Below are positions 16,193-24,841 of a stretch of DNA of 64,000 nucleotides, in pieces. How positions within the stretch are numbered: the first letter of the stretch is position 1; each line of letters opens with the position of its first letter. Under the pieces are notes generated by a model. The model ran no database searches. It worked only from the letters and a program-made list of their open reading frames with translations, and had not been told where the DNA came from. Where the stretch lies: assembly GCA_046328525.1 (NCBI GenBank), contig JAXLWK010000003.1, positions 248,001-312,000 on the forward strand, given 5' to 3'. The position numbers were made by a program, and so were the translations under genes. Source of the DNA: JBDHWG01 sp046328525. Its GTDB lineage: Bacteria > Chloroflexota > Anaerolineae > Epilineales > JAHCIE01.

Positions 16193-16293
16193 GTAGCGCC
16201 GACTTCAGTCGGCAAAGGGGGCGGGGGTGGGGAGCCGACTGGAAGTCGGCGCTACGCGGAGCGAGGTAGGGAGCCGACTGAAGTCGGCGCTAC
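16193..16293. repeat. Three tandemly spaced GTAGCGCCGACT palindromes
   Basis: Copies at 16193-16213 (GTAGCGCCGACTTCAGTCGGC), 16232-16255 and 16271-16293 (GAGCCGACTGAAGTCGGCGC then TAC). They lie between the 7TM-GAF-HTH gene and HMG-CoA reductase; spacing is about 39 bases centre to centre. Alternate copies are in opposite orientation. Confidence 0.9.
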
Positions 16294-16308
16294 AGGGGGA
16301 GGCGCTGC

Positions 16309-18231
16309 TTACGTTTGGCGAGCAACGGGGTCTTTCTCGGCGGCTTCCATCGTGGCGATCTGCTGCGCGATTTGCTCGATGGCGACGCGCTGCTTGCGGT
16401 AGAGGTCGGACTCGCTCATCGCCAGGCGGTTGGCGATGTCGCGGGTGCGCTGCCCTTTGATGAACTTTAGCTCCAGGATGTTGTACAGTGTCCATTCGAC
16501 GGCGGACAGGCTGCGCTGGGTCTCTGGCTTCAGCCGCGCCAGCGCCTCATCCAGCACCGAGCGGACGGCGTGGGTCGGGTTGTTGTCCTGGGCGAGCGCC
16601 TCGCGGACGATGCGCAGGCGGAGCAAGGGGCTGTTGGCGAGCTTCGGCCCGCCCCAGTAGTGGCTGAGGGCATCCCGCACCCAGGTCACGAAGTCGGGCG
16701 AGTCGACCAGGGAGGCGTCGGTATCGGAGAGGGGCGAGCCGACATAACGTACCTGGCTGCGCGCGCGTTGCAGCGTCTCGATCTCGGTCTCGATCTGGCG
16801 CAGCGCGCCGAAGATGCCTTGCTGAAGGCGGCGGTCTTCCAGGGCGCGCTCGGCTTCCTCGATCAGACGGACGAGGGCGACCCGTTCCTGCTCGTTGAGG
16901 GTCGCCGGGTTGCGGCCGATGCCCAGAACGCCCAGCAGGGGGCGGACGTTGTCACTCGTCTCGACGCCTCGCAGCGGCACGAACCAGTAGCCCTCGCGCT
17001 CGACGGTCGCGCCGTCTACGACGGCGGTGACGGCCGCGTCGTCGAGGGCGTTGAGGGCGGCTTCGGCCTCTACCTCGGCCCCGCAGTACGTGTCCACGAC
17101 AAGTCGCCCTGCCTGGGTCACGGCGACTAGGCCCGTGCCGACGCGCAGCACGTCGCAGATCGAAGTGAGGACGTTCTCCAGGAGCTGGCGCAGGTCGGTG
17201 CTGGTGAACAGGCGCTCGTCGAGGCGGCGCAGCCAGTGCACCTCGCCCCAGTCGCCCCAGAAGACGAGGCGATCCACGGCCGGCCGCGCCACACTGACGA
17301 TGAGCTGGTAGATGACGATGACATTGACGACGGCGAAGATGACGATGGTTTCGCGCGGCAGGCCCAGGACGCGCTCGACCGGCGGCACCAGGAGCATGGC
17401 GAGGATGACGACCGAGCCGAGCATCGGCGCTTGAATGATGTACTTGATGAGGTTGCGCTTCACGGCGCGGTCAGAGATCAGGACGCCCTGGTAGGCGACG
17501 CCATAGGTCATGACGATGACCATGGCGATGGTGGCGATGTTGGCGGCGGCGGCCAGCGCGCCGAAGATGAGCGGATGGGCGGGGAAATCCACGACGGGCG
17601 CGAGCATGATCAGGTAGGGGAACACGCTCAACGGGGCGGCGATGGAGACCAGGACGTAGCCCATGCGCCGCCGCGAGGTGGGCGTGAGGCAGCGGTATCG
17701 GGCGCGCAGGATGTTGGCGAGGCCGTAGCCGGCGATGGCGAAGTAGACGACGGCGAACAGCCAGAAGAGAGGGCCGGCCGTGAAGTGGGCGGCCAGCGGG
17801 TTGACCGGATTGAGGTCTACCCCGCCCACGATGAGGGGCGTGGCGAGAACGAGGACGAGCGTCAGTCCGCCGCCGAGGTAGGCGAGGATCACGCTCACGC
17901 TGCGCCAGCGGGAATAGGAGTTGGTCATGCGCAGCAGCATGTCGGAGAAGTGCAGATAGGCGGCGGGCACGAACGGGATGCCGAGCCACTGGAAGTGCAG
18001 CCAGAACTGGGTGGCGCGCACACCCGTGACCACGTCGAGGAACACGTCGCCGCCGTAGACGATGCACACGAACGCCAGCAGCACGCAGAAGGCGCGCGCG
18101 ACGGTGTTGCGGAAGTTATGGACCAGGAGGTACGCCAGCAGCGAGAAGGCGAAGATGATCGTCGCCGACGAGAGGACGAGGTTGATCCGGTTGACGAAAG
18201 CGAGCAGTGTTAGCTCGGAGGACAGGGTCAT
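16309..18231 (-). CDS. 7TM-GAF sensor protein with C-terminal HTH-like region
   Basis: A 640-residue membrane protein. Residues about 15-330 contain eight or nine hydrophobic helices resembling the histidine-kinase N-terminal 7TM sensor region plus extra helices. A GAF-like domain follows (about 345-470: LLENVLTSICDVLRVGTGLV, LLGVLGIGRNPATLNEQERV), then a coiled coil (about 475-500). The C-terminal helical region (about 520-620: LSAVEWTLYNILELKFIKGQ, RTRDIANRLAMSESDLYRKQ) resembles a sigma-region-4/LuxR-like HTH. No kinase or receiver domain is seen, so it may be a one-component membrane-bound transcription regulator. It lies just downstream of cdsA on the same strand. Ligand unknown. Confidence 0.75.
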   Translation of the reverse strand: MTLSSELTLLAFVNRINLVLSSATIIFAFSLLAYLLVHNFRNTVARAFCVLLAFVCIVYGGDVFLDVVTGVRATQFWLHFQWLGIPFVPAAYLHFSDMLLRMTNSYSRWRSVSVILAYLGGGLTLVLVLATPLIVGGVDLNPVNPLAAHFTAGPLFWLFAVVYFAIAGYGLANILRARYRCLTPTSRRRMGYVLVSIAAPLSVFPYLIMLAPVVDFPAHPLIFGALAAAANIATIAMVIVMTYGVAYQGVLISDRAVKRNLIKYIIQAPMLGSVVILAMLLVPPVERVLGLPRETIVIFAVVNVIVIYQLIVSVARPAVDRLVFWGDWGEVHWLRRLDERLFTSTDLRQLLENVLTSICDVLRVGTGLVAVTQAGRLVVDTYCGAEVEAEAALNALDDAAVTAVVDGATVEREGYWFVPLRGVETSDNVRPLLGVLGIGRNPATLNEQERVALVRLIEEAERALEDRRLQQGIFGALRQIETEIETLQRARSQVRYVGSPLSDTDASLVDSPDFVTWVRDALSHYWGGPKLANSPLLRLRIVREALAQDNNPTHAVRSVLDEALARLKPETQRSLSAVEWTLYNILELKFIKGQRTRDIANRLAMSESDLYRKQRVAIEQIAQQIATMEAAEKDPVARQT

Positions 18232-18270
18232 AGGCAGCGGTCGCGTCCTGTGAGCGACAAATCGCAGGCG

Positions 18271-19065
18271 CTAACGCACGAACCACTGAATATAGGCGGC
18301 AATGACGGCGGCGGCCGGCAGGAGACTGTCTACGCGGTCGAGGAGGCCGCCGTGGCCGGGGATGAGCTGGCTGGCGTCTTTCACGTGCGCCTGGCGCTTG
18401 ACGAACGACATAGTCAGGTCGCCGATGGAGGAGACGACGCCGATCACGAGACCGAGCGCCGCAGCCTCATAGGCATTCATGGGGAGCTGCATGAAGCGCG
18501 CCAGTCCGATGGCGAGGAACGTTGTGTAGGTCCAGCCGATGACGGCTCCTTCCCAGGTTTTCTTGGGGCTGACCGTGGGGGCGAAAGGGTGTCGCCCGAA
18601 GGCCCGGCCGCCGAAGTAGGCAGCGCCGTCGGCGGCGAAGACGGTCAGGAACAGGAAGAGCGTCCAGCGCCAGCCGAGCGGGACGTTGCGGATGAACAGC
18701 ACGCTCGCGCCCAACCAGCCGAGGTAGACGGCGGGGGAGATGGTGACGCTCCAGTTCGAGAGGGAGCGCTCTTCCACGGGCGTCGCAAGCTGCCACAGGG
18801 AGACGAGGATGAGGGCGGCGGCCAGCACGACCTGGACGTAGGCCAGGTTCCAGAAGCGCCCGGCGAGGACCAGGCCCGCCGTCAGGGCGAACAGCATCGG
18901 CAGCCACGGCTTGAAGTTGGCGTGGCGGAGGATAGTGTTGAACTCGTAGATGCACAACGCCGTGGCGACGACCGCGAAGCCGACGTACCACCAGCCACCC
19001 AGATAGGCGAGCAAGAAGATGAGGGGAATCAGGATGAAGGCGCTCAGCAGGCGCTGGTAAAGCAC
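18271..19065 (-). CDS. cdsA: Phosphatidate cytidylyltransferase
   Basis: A 264-residue polytopic membrane enzyme making CDP-diacylglycerol from CTP and phosphatidic acid. About seven hydrophobic segments are followed by the CdsA C-terminal signature (VSPKKTWEGAVIGW at about 165-178, then SIGDLTMSFVKRQAHVKDAS and the metal-binding LIPGHGGLLDRVDSLL at about 238-253). The GTG start has GAGGAGG just upstream. It ends the operon rpsB-tsf-pyrH-frr-uppS-cdsA, the usual bacterial order. Confidence 0.96.
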   Translation of the reverse strand: MLYQRLLSAFILIPLIFLLAYLGGWWYVGFAVVATALCIYEFNTILRHANFKPWLPMLFALTAGLVLAGRFWNLAYVQVVLAAALILVSLWQLATPVEERSLSNWSVTISPAVYLGWLGASVLFIRNVPLGWRWTLFLFLTVFAADGAAYFGGRAFGRHPFAPTVSPKKTWEGAVIGWTYTTFLAIGLARFMQLPMNAYEAAALGLVIGVVSSIGDLTMSFVKRQAHVKDASQLIPGHGGLLDRVDSLLPAAAVIAAYIQWFVR

Positions 19066-19110
19066 ACATCCTCCTCACGCGCAGCCGCCCGGCCATAGCC
19101 TATGCATGCT

Positions 19111-19139
19111 ATAGGGGCAGGTTTCAAACCTGCCCCTAC
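19111..19139. repeat. GGGGCAGGTTTCAAACC palindrome, isolated copy
   Basis: A perfect copy (ATAGGGGCAGGTTTCAAACC then TGCCCCTAC) of the element clustered at 3718-3850. It lies between cdsA and uppS inside an operon. Confidence 0.85.
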
Positions 19140-19156
19140 TCATGTGCAGCAAGGCG

Positions 19157-19909
19157 CTAGACGCTCTCCGCGTCGGTGTAGTTGTCGGCGGCGGTGACGT
19201 AATGCACGCGGCCGAAGCGCCGGTCGCGTTGACCGTAGGTAAGCAATGCTTCGTAAAGCTCAGCCCGGCCGAAGTCGGGCCAGCAGCTCGACGTCACGTA
19301 GTACTCGGCATAGTTCGCCTGCCAGATCAGGAAGTTCGAGAGCCGCTGGTCGCCGCCGGTCCGGATCACCAGGTCCACGTCCGGCTGACCGGCGGTGTAC
19401 ATGTAGCAACTAAGCAGGTCCTCGGTGACATCCTCTGGCCGATAGCCATCGGCCATGAGTTTCTGGACGGCATGCACGATCTCGGCGCGGCCGCCGTAGT
19501 TGAAGGCAATGTTGAGGGTCAGGCGCTTGTTGTCGCGGGTGACTTCCATCGCTTCTCGCAGCAGCTCCTGCAAGCGCGACGACACCCCCTCCATGTGGCC
19601 CAGGTGGCAGATGCGCACGCCATTGCGGTGCAGCTCCGGCAGCTCACGGTGGAAGCCCTCCTCGAACAAACGCATCAACCCGCGAACCTCGAGACTCGGC
19701 CGTTTCCAGTTCTCCGTCGAGAATGCGTAGATGCTGAGAATGGGGACTTGGAAATCCGCGGCGGCTTCCAGGATGCGGCGGATGTTGTTCACGCCGGCGC
19801 GGTGGCCTACGAGCCGCGGGAGACCCTGGCGCTGCGCCCAGCGTCCGTTGCCGTCCATGATGATGGCGACGTGGCGCGGGACCTTTGGTAGCGGAGCTTC
19901 TCCGTTCAT
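19157..19909 (-). CDS. uppS: Isoprenyl transferase (undecaprenyl diphosphate synthase)
   Basis: A 250-residue cis-prenyltransferase that extends farnesyl diphosphate with isopentenyl diphosphate to the C55 cell-wall lipid carrier. HVAIIMDGNGRWAQRQGLPR (about 13-32) holds the catalytic Asp and pyrophosphate-binding residues. Also seen are GHRAG, YAFSTENWKRP, ALNIAFNYGGR-like NIAFNYGGRAEI and the C-terminal DLVIRTGGDQRLSNFLIWQ (Arg-rich IPP site). RBS AGGAG precedes the ATG. It uses isoprenoid precursors that here are probably made through mevalonate (HMGR and HMGS at 13.6-16.1 kb). Confidence 0.97.
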   Translation of the reverse strand: MNGEAPLPKVPRHVAIIMDGNGRWAQRQGLPRLVGHRAGVNNIRRILEAAADFQVPILSIYAFSTENWKRPSLEVRGLMRLFEEGFHRELPELHRNGVRICHLGHMEGVSSRLQELLREAMEVTRDNKRLTLNIAFNYGGRAEIVHAVQKLMADGYRPEDVTEDLLSCYMYTAGQPDVDLVIRTGGDQRLSNFLIWQANYAEYYVTSSCWPDFGRAELYEALLTYGQRDRRFGRVHYVTAADNYTDAESV

Positions 19910-19978
19910 GCCCTCTCCTAACGTAACGCGCGGCGCCGCCCGGCCCCGGAGCCGGGGACGCCCGGTGAATCCATTACC

Positions 19979-20536
19979 CTACACTTCCATGATCTCGGCT
20001 TCTTTCGCCTTCCCGATTTGCTCCACCTGCTCAGTCGTCTTGTCAATCAGCTTCTGAAGCTGCTCCTTGCCGCCTTCGAGCTGATCCTCGGTAATCAAGT
20101 CCTCTTTCTCGGCGTCCTGCATGTCCTTGATCGCGTCGCGGCGGATGTTGCGCAAGGCGACCTTGGCCTCCTCGACGCGCTTGGAGGCCTGTTTCACAAG
20201 CTCGCGGCGGCGCTGCTCGGTCAACTGCGGCAGGACCAGGCGAATGATCTGGCCGTCGTTATTGGGCGTCAGCCCCAGATCCGACTTGAGAATGGCCTTC
20301 TCGATCGCGTTCATCGTGGTGCGGTCATACGGCTTGATGGCGAGGATGCGCGCCTCGGGCACGCTAATCAGCGCCAGCTGATTCAGCGGTGTCGGCGTCC
20401 CGTAATACTCGACGGTGATTTTCTCTAGCAAGGCGGGGTTGGCGCGGCCCGTGCGGATGGCGGTCAGGTCGTGGCGCAGCGACTCGACGCTCTTGTTCAT
20501 GTGCTGCCGCGTGTCACGTAGGATGTCGTCAATCAT
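19979..20536 (-). CDS. frr: Ribosome recycling factor
   Basis: A 185-residue RRF of standard length. It splits post-termination ribosomes together with EF-G. The three-helix-bundle signatures are present: MNKSVESLRHDLTAIRTGRA (about 13-32), ANPALLEKITVEYYGTPTPL, PYDRTTMNAIEKAILKSDLG and the C-terminal helix ending QVEQIGKAKEAEIMEV. It lies downstream of pyrH and upstream of uppS, as in most bacteria. Confidence 0.97.
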   Translation of the reverse strand: MIDDILRDTRQHMNKSVESLRHDLTAIRTGRANPALLEKITVEYYGTPTPLNQLALISVPEARILAIKPYDRTTMNAIEKAILKSDLGLTPNNDGQIIRLVLPQLTEQRRRELVKQASKRVEEAKVALRNIRRDAIKDMQDAEKEDLITEDQLEGGKEQLQKLIDKTTEQVEQIGKAKEAEIMEV

Positions 20537-20612
20537 GGCACTCCCCTGACGAGTGTATCAATGATGATAACGCAGGCGGAGCCTGCGTCATTCAGTCGTA
20601 TGGGCGGTGGAC

Positions 20613-21353
20613 CTATGAGGACTGAACGGCTTGTGGAAAGTTATCAATCGTCGTGCCGACCTGTTCACCCCTCACCGCTCGCTCCAGGCTGCCCGGCTCC
20701 CACAGATTCAGCACGATGATCGGCAGATTGTTGTCCATCGCCATCGTCAGTGCTGTGCTGTCCATGACACGCACACCCATGTTGAGCGCGTCAATGTAGG
20801 TCAGGTGCGGGAGACGCTGGGCATCGGGATAGAGGAGCGGGTCGGCCGTGTAAACACCGTCTACTTTGGTCGCCTTGACCATGACGTCGGCGTTGATTTC
20901 CAGGGCACGCAGCGTGCCGGCGGTGTCGGTGGTGAAGTAGGGGTTGCCTGTGCCAGCGCCGAAGATCACGACCCGCCCCTTTTCGAGGTGGCGAATGGCC
21001 CGCAGGCGGATATACGGCTCGGCAATCGGCCGCATCTCGATCGCCGTCTGGACGCGGGTGGTGATGCCGAGATGCTCCAGGGCGTCGCGCAGCGCCAGGG
21101 AATTCATGACAATCGCCAGCATGCCCATGTGATCGGCGGTGGTGCGGTCCATGCCGTGGACTTTGCCGTCCCTGCCGCGCCACAGGTTGCCCGCTCCAAT
21201 CACAACGCCGATCTGGATGCCCTGGGCATGCACGGCGGCGACGCGCGCTGCCACGGTGTTCACAGAATCAACATCAATCCCGGTCTGACCCGGCCCGGCC
21301 ATCGCCTCACCGCCAAGTTTCAACAAGATCCGGCGGTACTTCGCTTGAGGCAT
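20613..21353 (-). CDS. pyrH: UMP kinase
   Basis: A 246-residue amino-acid-kinase-fold enzyme converting UMP to UDP. Signatures: YRRILLKLGGEAMAG (about 6-20), IGVVIGAGNLWRGRDG (phosphate-binding loop), DHMGMLAIVMNSLALRDAL, FGAGTGNPYFTTDTAGTLRA (about 130-149), and VDGVYTADPLLYPDAQRL. The order tsf-pyrH-frr is the usual one. The protein ends normally. Confidence 0.97.
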   Translation of the reverse strand: MPQAKYRRILLKLGGEAMAGPGQTGIDVDSVNTVAARVAAVHAQGIQIGVVIGAGNLWRGRDGKVHGMDRTTADHMGMLAIVMNSLALRDALEHLGITTRVQTAIEMRPIAEPYIRLRAIRHLEKGRVVIFGAGTGNPYFTTDTAGTLRALEINADVMVKATKVDGVYTADPLLYPDAQRLPHLTYIDALNMGVRVMDSTALTMAMDNNLPIIVLNLWEPGSLERAVRGEQVGTTIDNFPQAVQSS

Positions 21354-21420
21354 CGTTACTCCCGATCATTGCGGGGAGGGTCAGGGAAGGGCCTCTTCCC
21401 TGACCCCCTGGATTCCTGGG

Positions 21421-22257
21421 TTACTCGGCGCCCAACTCGAAGCGGGCGAAGCGCCGCACCTGCACCGGCAGGCCGGCGTCCTTGAGAAGCTGCTCGACGC
21501 TCTTCGAGGGGTCCTTGATGTAGGGCTGGCGGAGCAGCACGACTTCGTCGAGGAACTTCTCGACCTTGCCATCTACGATCTTGGCCTTGATGTTGTCCGG
21601 CTTCTTGTCCTCGGCCAGCTGCGCGGTGTAGATCTGGCGCTCGGCATCGGTCACGGCAGTCGGTACTTCGTCGGCAGTCACGTAGCTCGGGCTGCTCGCC
21701 GCGATTTGCAGGGCGAGGTCGTGGGCCATGTCGGCCGGCGCGCCGCCGATTTCGAGCATGACGCCGATGCGGCCGCCGCCGTGGATGTAACTGGTCACGT
21801 AGTCGCCGTTGGTCGCTTCGAAGCGCGCGACGCGCCGCAGCTGGATGTTCTCGCCGATGGTGGCGATGGCTTCCGTCAGCAGGTCCTTGACGGTTCGCCC
21901 ATCCACCTGCGCCGCCAGCAGCGCGTCGGCGGTGTCAATCTTGCTGTCAAGCGCCAGCTTAGCGAGCTGGTCGGCGAGGGCCTGGAAGCGCTCTGTGCGG
22001 GCGACGAAGTCCGTCTCGCAGTTCAGCTCGATCATCGCGCCGACGGTGTCGTCCTTTTCGAGATGCGCCATGATGACGCCCTGGTTCGCGGTGCGGTCCT
22101 GCTTCTTGCTGGCCTTGGCCAGGCCGCGCTCGCGCAGAATCTGGACGGCCTTGTCGAATTCGCCCTCAGCCTCTTTCAGCGCGTTGCGGCTCTCCAGGAC
22201 GCCAGCGCCCGTCGCCTCGCGCAGCTCTTTGACCATTGCGGTGGTGATCTCGGCCAT
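21421..22257 (-). CDS. tsf: Elongation factor Ts
   Basis: A 278-residue guanine-nucleotide exchange factor for EF-Tu. The N-terminal UBA-like domain has ITTAMVKELREATGAGVLES (about 4-23) and the classic EF-Ts TDFV motif in ELNCETDFVARTERFQALAD (about 78-97). The C-terminal dimer-contact region reads EVVLLRQPYIKDPSKSVEQL. It starts 8 bases after rpsB. Confidence 0.97.
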   Translation of the reverse strand: MAEITTAMVKELREATGAGVLESRNALKEAEGEFDKAVQILRERGLAKASKKQDRTANQGVIMAHLEKDDTVGAMIELNCETDFVARTERFQALADQLAKLALDSKIDTADALLAAQVDGRTVKDLLTEAIATIGENIQLRRVARFEATNGDYVTSYIHGGGRIGVMLEIGGAPADMAHDLALQIAASSPSYVTADEVPTAVTDAERQIYTAQLAEDKKPDNIKAKIVDGKVEKFLDEVVLLRQPYIKDPSKSVEQLLKDAGLPVQVRRFARFELGAE

Positions 22258-22265
22258 GACTGTGA

Positions 22266-23078
22266 TTACTCCTCGTCCTCGGCGAAGTCGCCGTCTTTCT
22301 CGTAATCCTCGAACTGATTATCCTCGTCCGGGGTGAACACGCGCTGCGTCGTGCTGACTTCCTCTTCCGCCATCTCGTCCACGAGGGCCTGCTGGTGCAT
22401 CATGCGGCCATCGAGCAGCGCGTCGGCGATCTTGCCTGTCATGAGCTTGATCGCGCGGATCGCGTCGTCGTTGCTCGGAATGGGGTACTTGATGGGGTCC
22501 GGGTCCGAGTTCGTGTCCACCATGGCGATGATAGGGATGTTCAGCGCGTTGGCTTCCTTGACGGCAATGTGCTCGCGCCGCGTATCCACGACGAACAGCA
22601 TGTCCGGCAGGCGCTGCATGTCCTTCAGGCCGCCGATGCGATTGTTCAGTTTCGCCAGCTCGCGCCGCAGCAGTAGCGCTTCCTTCTTGGGCAGCAGGTT
22701 CAGCTCGCCGCGCGCCTCGCGCCCTTCCAGGTCCTGGAGGTAGCGGGCGCGGGAGCGGATGGTGCGGAAGTTGGTCAGCGTTCCACCCAGCCAGCGATGG
22801 TTGACGTAGGGCATGCCGGCGCGCATGGCTTCCTGCGCCAGGTTGTCCGCCGCCTGCTTCTTGGTTCCGACGAACATAATGGATCCGCCCTTGCCGCCGA
22901 CCTCGCGCGCCGCTTCGTAGGCGGCTTCAAGCGACGTCAAGGTTTGCTGCAGATCAATAATGTGGATCCCGTTGCGCTCGGTGAAAATGTACGGGCGCAT
23001 CTTGGGGTTCCAGCGGCGCGTGTGGTGGCCGAAGTGAACGCCGGCCTCCAACAACTCCTTCATGCTTACAACGGCCAT
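22266..23078 (-). CDS. rpsB: 30S ribosomal protein S2
   Basis: A 270-residue S2. The start at 23078 (MAVVSMKELLEAGVHFGHHT) gives the family N-terminus and has AAGGAGAG 5 bases upstream; a longer frame to 23159 is unlikely to be used. Signatures include RRWNPKMRPYIFTERNGIHI, FVGTKKQA, VNHRWLGGTLTNFRTI and LFVVDTRREHIAVKEANAL. The C-terminus has a Glu/Asp-rich extension (from about 240), longer than in E. coli S2. First gene of the operon, with a leader of about 120 bases. Confidence 0.97.
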   Translation of the reverse strand: MAVVSMKELLEAGVHFGHHTRRWNPKMRPYIFTERNGIHIIDLQQTLTSLEAAYEAAREVGGKGGSIMFVGTKKQAADNLAQEAMRAGMPYVNHRWLGGTLTNFRTIRSRARYLQDLEGREARGELNLLPKKEALLLRRELAKLNNRIGGLKDMQRLPDMLFVVDTRREHIAVKEANALNIPIIAMVDTNSDPDPIKYPIPSNDDAIRAIKLMTGKIADALLDGRMMHQQALVDEMAEEEVSTTQRVFTPDEDNQFEDYEKDGDFAEDEE

Positions 23079-23202
23079 TGACTCTCCTTGATGGTTAGGT
23101 CCTCCACCTGCGTCAACCCAGGGCAAAGCCGGGAGCCTGTCTGGCGCCGGCACCGTCACCCCAGTCGTCAGGTGTGCGTGATTGGGATTATCCCGACAGG
23201 AA

Positions 23203-23232
23203 AGTATACTATCGGGCGGGTATGCTCGGCAA
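23203..23232 (-). promoter_or_regulatory. Candidate promoter of the rpsB operon
   Basis: Minus strand: TTGCCG (23227-23232), 18-bp spacer, TATACT (23203-23208). An inverted CCCGA/TCGGG pair flanks the -10. The predicted leader of about 118 bases holds no riboswitch I recognise; a ribosomal-protein autoregulatory site is possible. Confidence 0.5.
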
Positions 23233-23310
23233 GTTTGCGTGATGCCGCGGCCACGCGGCGCCGCGCCGGGCGCTCACGGCCGCGCTTGCCTAGCTAAGAG
23301 ATAGATGAAA

Positions 23311-23355
23311 GATGGGCCGCCGCCTTACTTCCTGAGTAAGCCTGAGCCGCCCATC
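23311..23355. other. Nested hairpin between divergent rpsB and 23412 genes
   Basis: GATGGGC (23311-23317) pairs with GCCCATC (23349-23355), and inside it CTTACT (23324-23329) pairs with AGTAAG (23335-23340). It lies just upstream of the promoter at 23367. Role unknown: transcription insulator or operator. The rest of 23079-23411 holds the rpsB leader and promoters and no gene. Confidence 0.4.
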
Positions 23356-23366
23356 GCGTCAAATAG

Positions 23367-23375
23367 TGGTACAAT
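23367..23375 (+). promoter_or_regulatory. Extended -10 promoter of the 23412 gene
   Basis: TGG followed by TACAAT (23370-23375) forms an extended -10; no good -35 is seen. The transcript would start about 30 bases before the ATG at 23412. Confidence 0.45.
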
Positions 23376-23411
23376 TCATTGCGCCGTGTAAGACAAGAGT
23401 GAGAGACACCT

Positions 23412-24821
23412 ATGCCGATACTTAGACGAATCGCTCTGGCTGTTTTCCTGGTTGTGGCGGTGGCGTTTGGGCTGAGAGTTTCCCACGCGGCAGCCGATAG
23501 CGGCCCAATCCGCGTGACCGCGAACAAGGCGTCGGCCAGCTTCGCCAACGAAATCAAGTTCGAGCTGGCTGCGAACAGCAGCGTCGGGCAGATCAAGCAG
23601 GCCGACCTGTACTACACGTTCGGCGACGGCAAGGCGTCGAATCGCTTGCCATCCAAGATAGACACGGCTTCGGGCAACGCGGCGACGATCACGGCGAGCA
23701 AGCGCATGCAGCAGGGCGAGTTCGCGCCGCAGATGGACATTTCCTATTACTGGAAGATCACCGACGCGGCGGGCAACACCCTGACCACCGATCCGCAGAC
23801 GCTGCGCTACGCGGACGAGCGCTTCCAGTGGCAGGAAGTCGGCAACGACCGCGTGACCGTCTTCTGGTACGGTCAGAACGACAAATTCGGCCAGCAGATG
23901 TTGGCCTGGGCGACGGAAGGGCTGGATCGCCTCGAGAAGACGTTCGGCATCAAGATGAGCTACCCGATCCACGTGGTTGTCTACGGCAGCAAGGATGAGA
24001 TGTCGAAGGCGCTGGCCCCGCGCGGGGCCGTGTTCGATGGCGGCGCGACGGTGCTGGGCGAGGCGCGCTCGACCTACGGCACGCTCCTGATGCTCAACGC
24101 CGCCGATGCGCGCACAACGCTGTGGCACGAGCTGGGCCACCTGGTGCTGCACGACCGCGTGAAGGGGCCGTTCGAGAGCAGCCTGCCGGCCTGGGTTGAC
24201 GAGGGGCTGGCGATGTACAACGAGAGCGACGACCCGAACGATAGCTATAAACGCGCTCTCGATGGGGCTATCGGCCGCGACGAGGTGTTTCGCGTGCGCT
24301 CGATGACCTCGCCCAACGGCGTCCCGTCGAAGGTCGGCATCTGGTACGGCCAGGCGCGCAGCATCGTGACATACCTGTTGGAGACGGGCGGCAAGGATAA
24401 GCTCATTCCGTTCATTGACCTGCTCGGCAAGGGCAGCCGCACCGACGACGCGCTGAAGAAGGTCTACGGCTTCGACCAGGATCAGTTGAACGATCAGTGG
24501 CGCGAGTCGGTGGGGCTGAAGGCGCAGGGGAGCGCGCCTGCCCCCGCGCCCGCCGCCAAGGACCAGCCGCCGGTCCAGACCGCGCCCGCCGCCAAGGACC
24601 AGCCGCCGGTCCAGACCGCGCCTGACAGCGGCTCGTCCGTCGCGCCGGCGTCGCCGAACGGCGGGGCGACCCAGACGCGGCCCGGCGCTGCCGCGGCGCA
24701 GCCGTCCCGCACTTTGCTGGCCGCGCTAGGGATGCTGGGACTGGTTGCCCTGTGCAGCATGGTGTTGCTCGTGGGCCTCGTGTTCGGCGCGATCGCCTGG
24801 TTCGCCGTGCGGCGGGCCTAG
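23412..24821 (+). CDS. Secreted, membrane-anchored peptidase-MA-like metalloprotease
   Basis: A 469-residue protein. Signal peptide at about 1-23 (RRIALAVFLVVAVAFGLRVS, HAA). An N-terminal beta-rich domain (about 27-125) precedes a gluzincin domain with the zinc motif HELGH (TTLWHELGHLVLHDRVKG, about 236-253) and the third-ligand region LPAWVDEGLAMYNE (about 258-271). The tail is Pro/Ala/Gln-rich with a perfect 12-residue tandem repeat, then a C-terminal transmembrane segment (about 433-465), leaving the protease outside the cell. HExxH plus a downstream WxxEG is the peptidase-MA-like pattern. Substrate unknown. A strong terminator follows at 24842-24878. Confidence 0.88.
   Translation: MPILRRIALAVFLVVAVAFGLRVSHAAADSGPIRVTANKASASFANEIKFELAANSSVGQIKQADLYYTFGDGKASNRLPSKIDTASGNAATITASKRMQQGEFAPQMDISYYWKITDAAGNTLTTDPQTLRYADERFQWQEVGNDRVTVFWYGQNDKFGQQMLAWATEGLDRLEKTFGIKMSYPIHVVVYGSKDEMSKALAPRGAVFDGGATVLGEARSTYGTLLMLNAADARTTLWHELGHLVLHDRVKGPFESSLPAWVDEGLAMYNESDDPNDSYKRALDGAIGRDEVFRVRSMTSPNGVPSKVGIWYGQARSIVTYLLETGGKDKLIPFIDLLGKGSRTDDALKKVYGFDQDQLNDQWRESVGLKAQGSAPAPAPAAKDQPPVQTAPAAKDQPPVQTAPDSGSSVAPASPNGGATQTRPGAAAAQPSRTLLAALGMLGLVALCSMVLLVGLVFGAIAWFAVRRA
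24546..24617 (+). repeat. 36-bp tandem duplication inside the 23412 gene
   Basis: Two identical 36-base units (24546-24581 and 24582-24617) encode APAAKDQPPVQT twice in the Pro-rich linker before the membrane anchor. The exact identity suggests a recent slippage duplication. Confidence 0.9.
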
Positions 24822-24841
24822 CGCCTGACTATTGTTCACCT

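Noticed and set aside
16193..16293. A CRISPR-like array of three repeats
   Set aside because: Copies are palindromic, alternate in orientation and share no unique spacers; they belong to the dispersed palindrome family.
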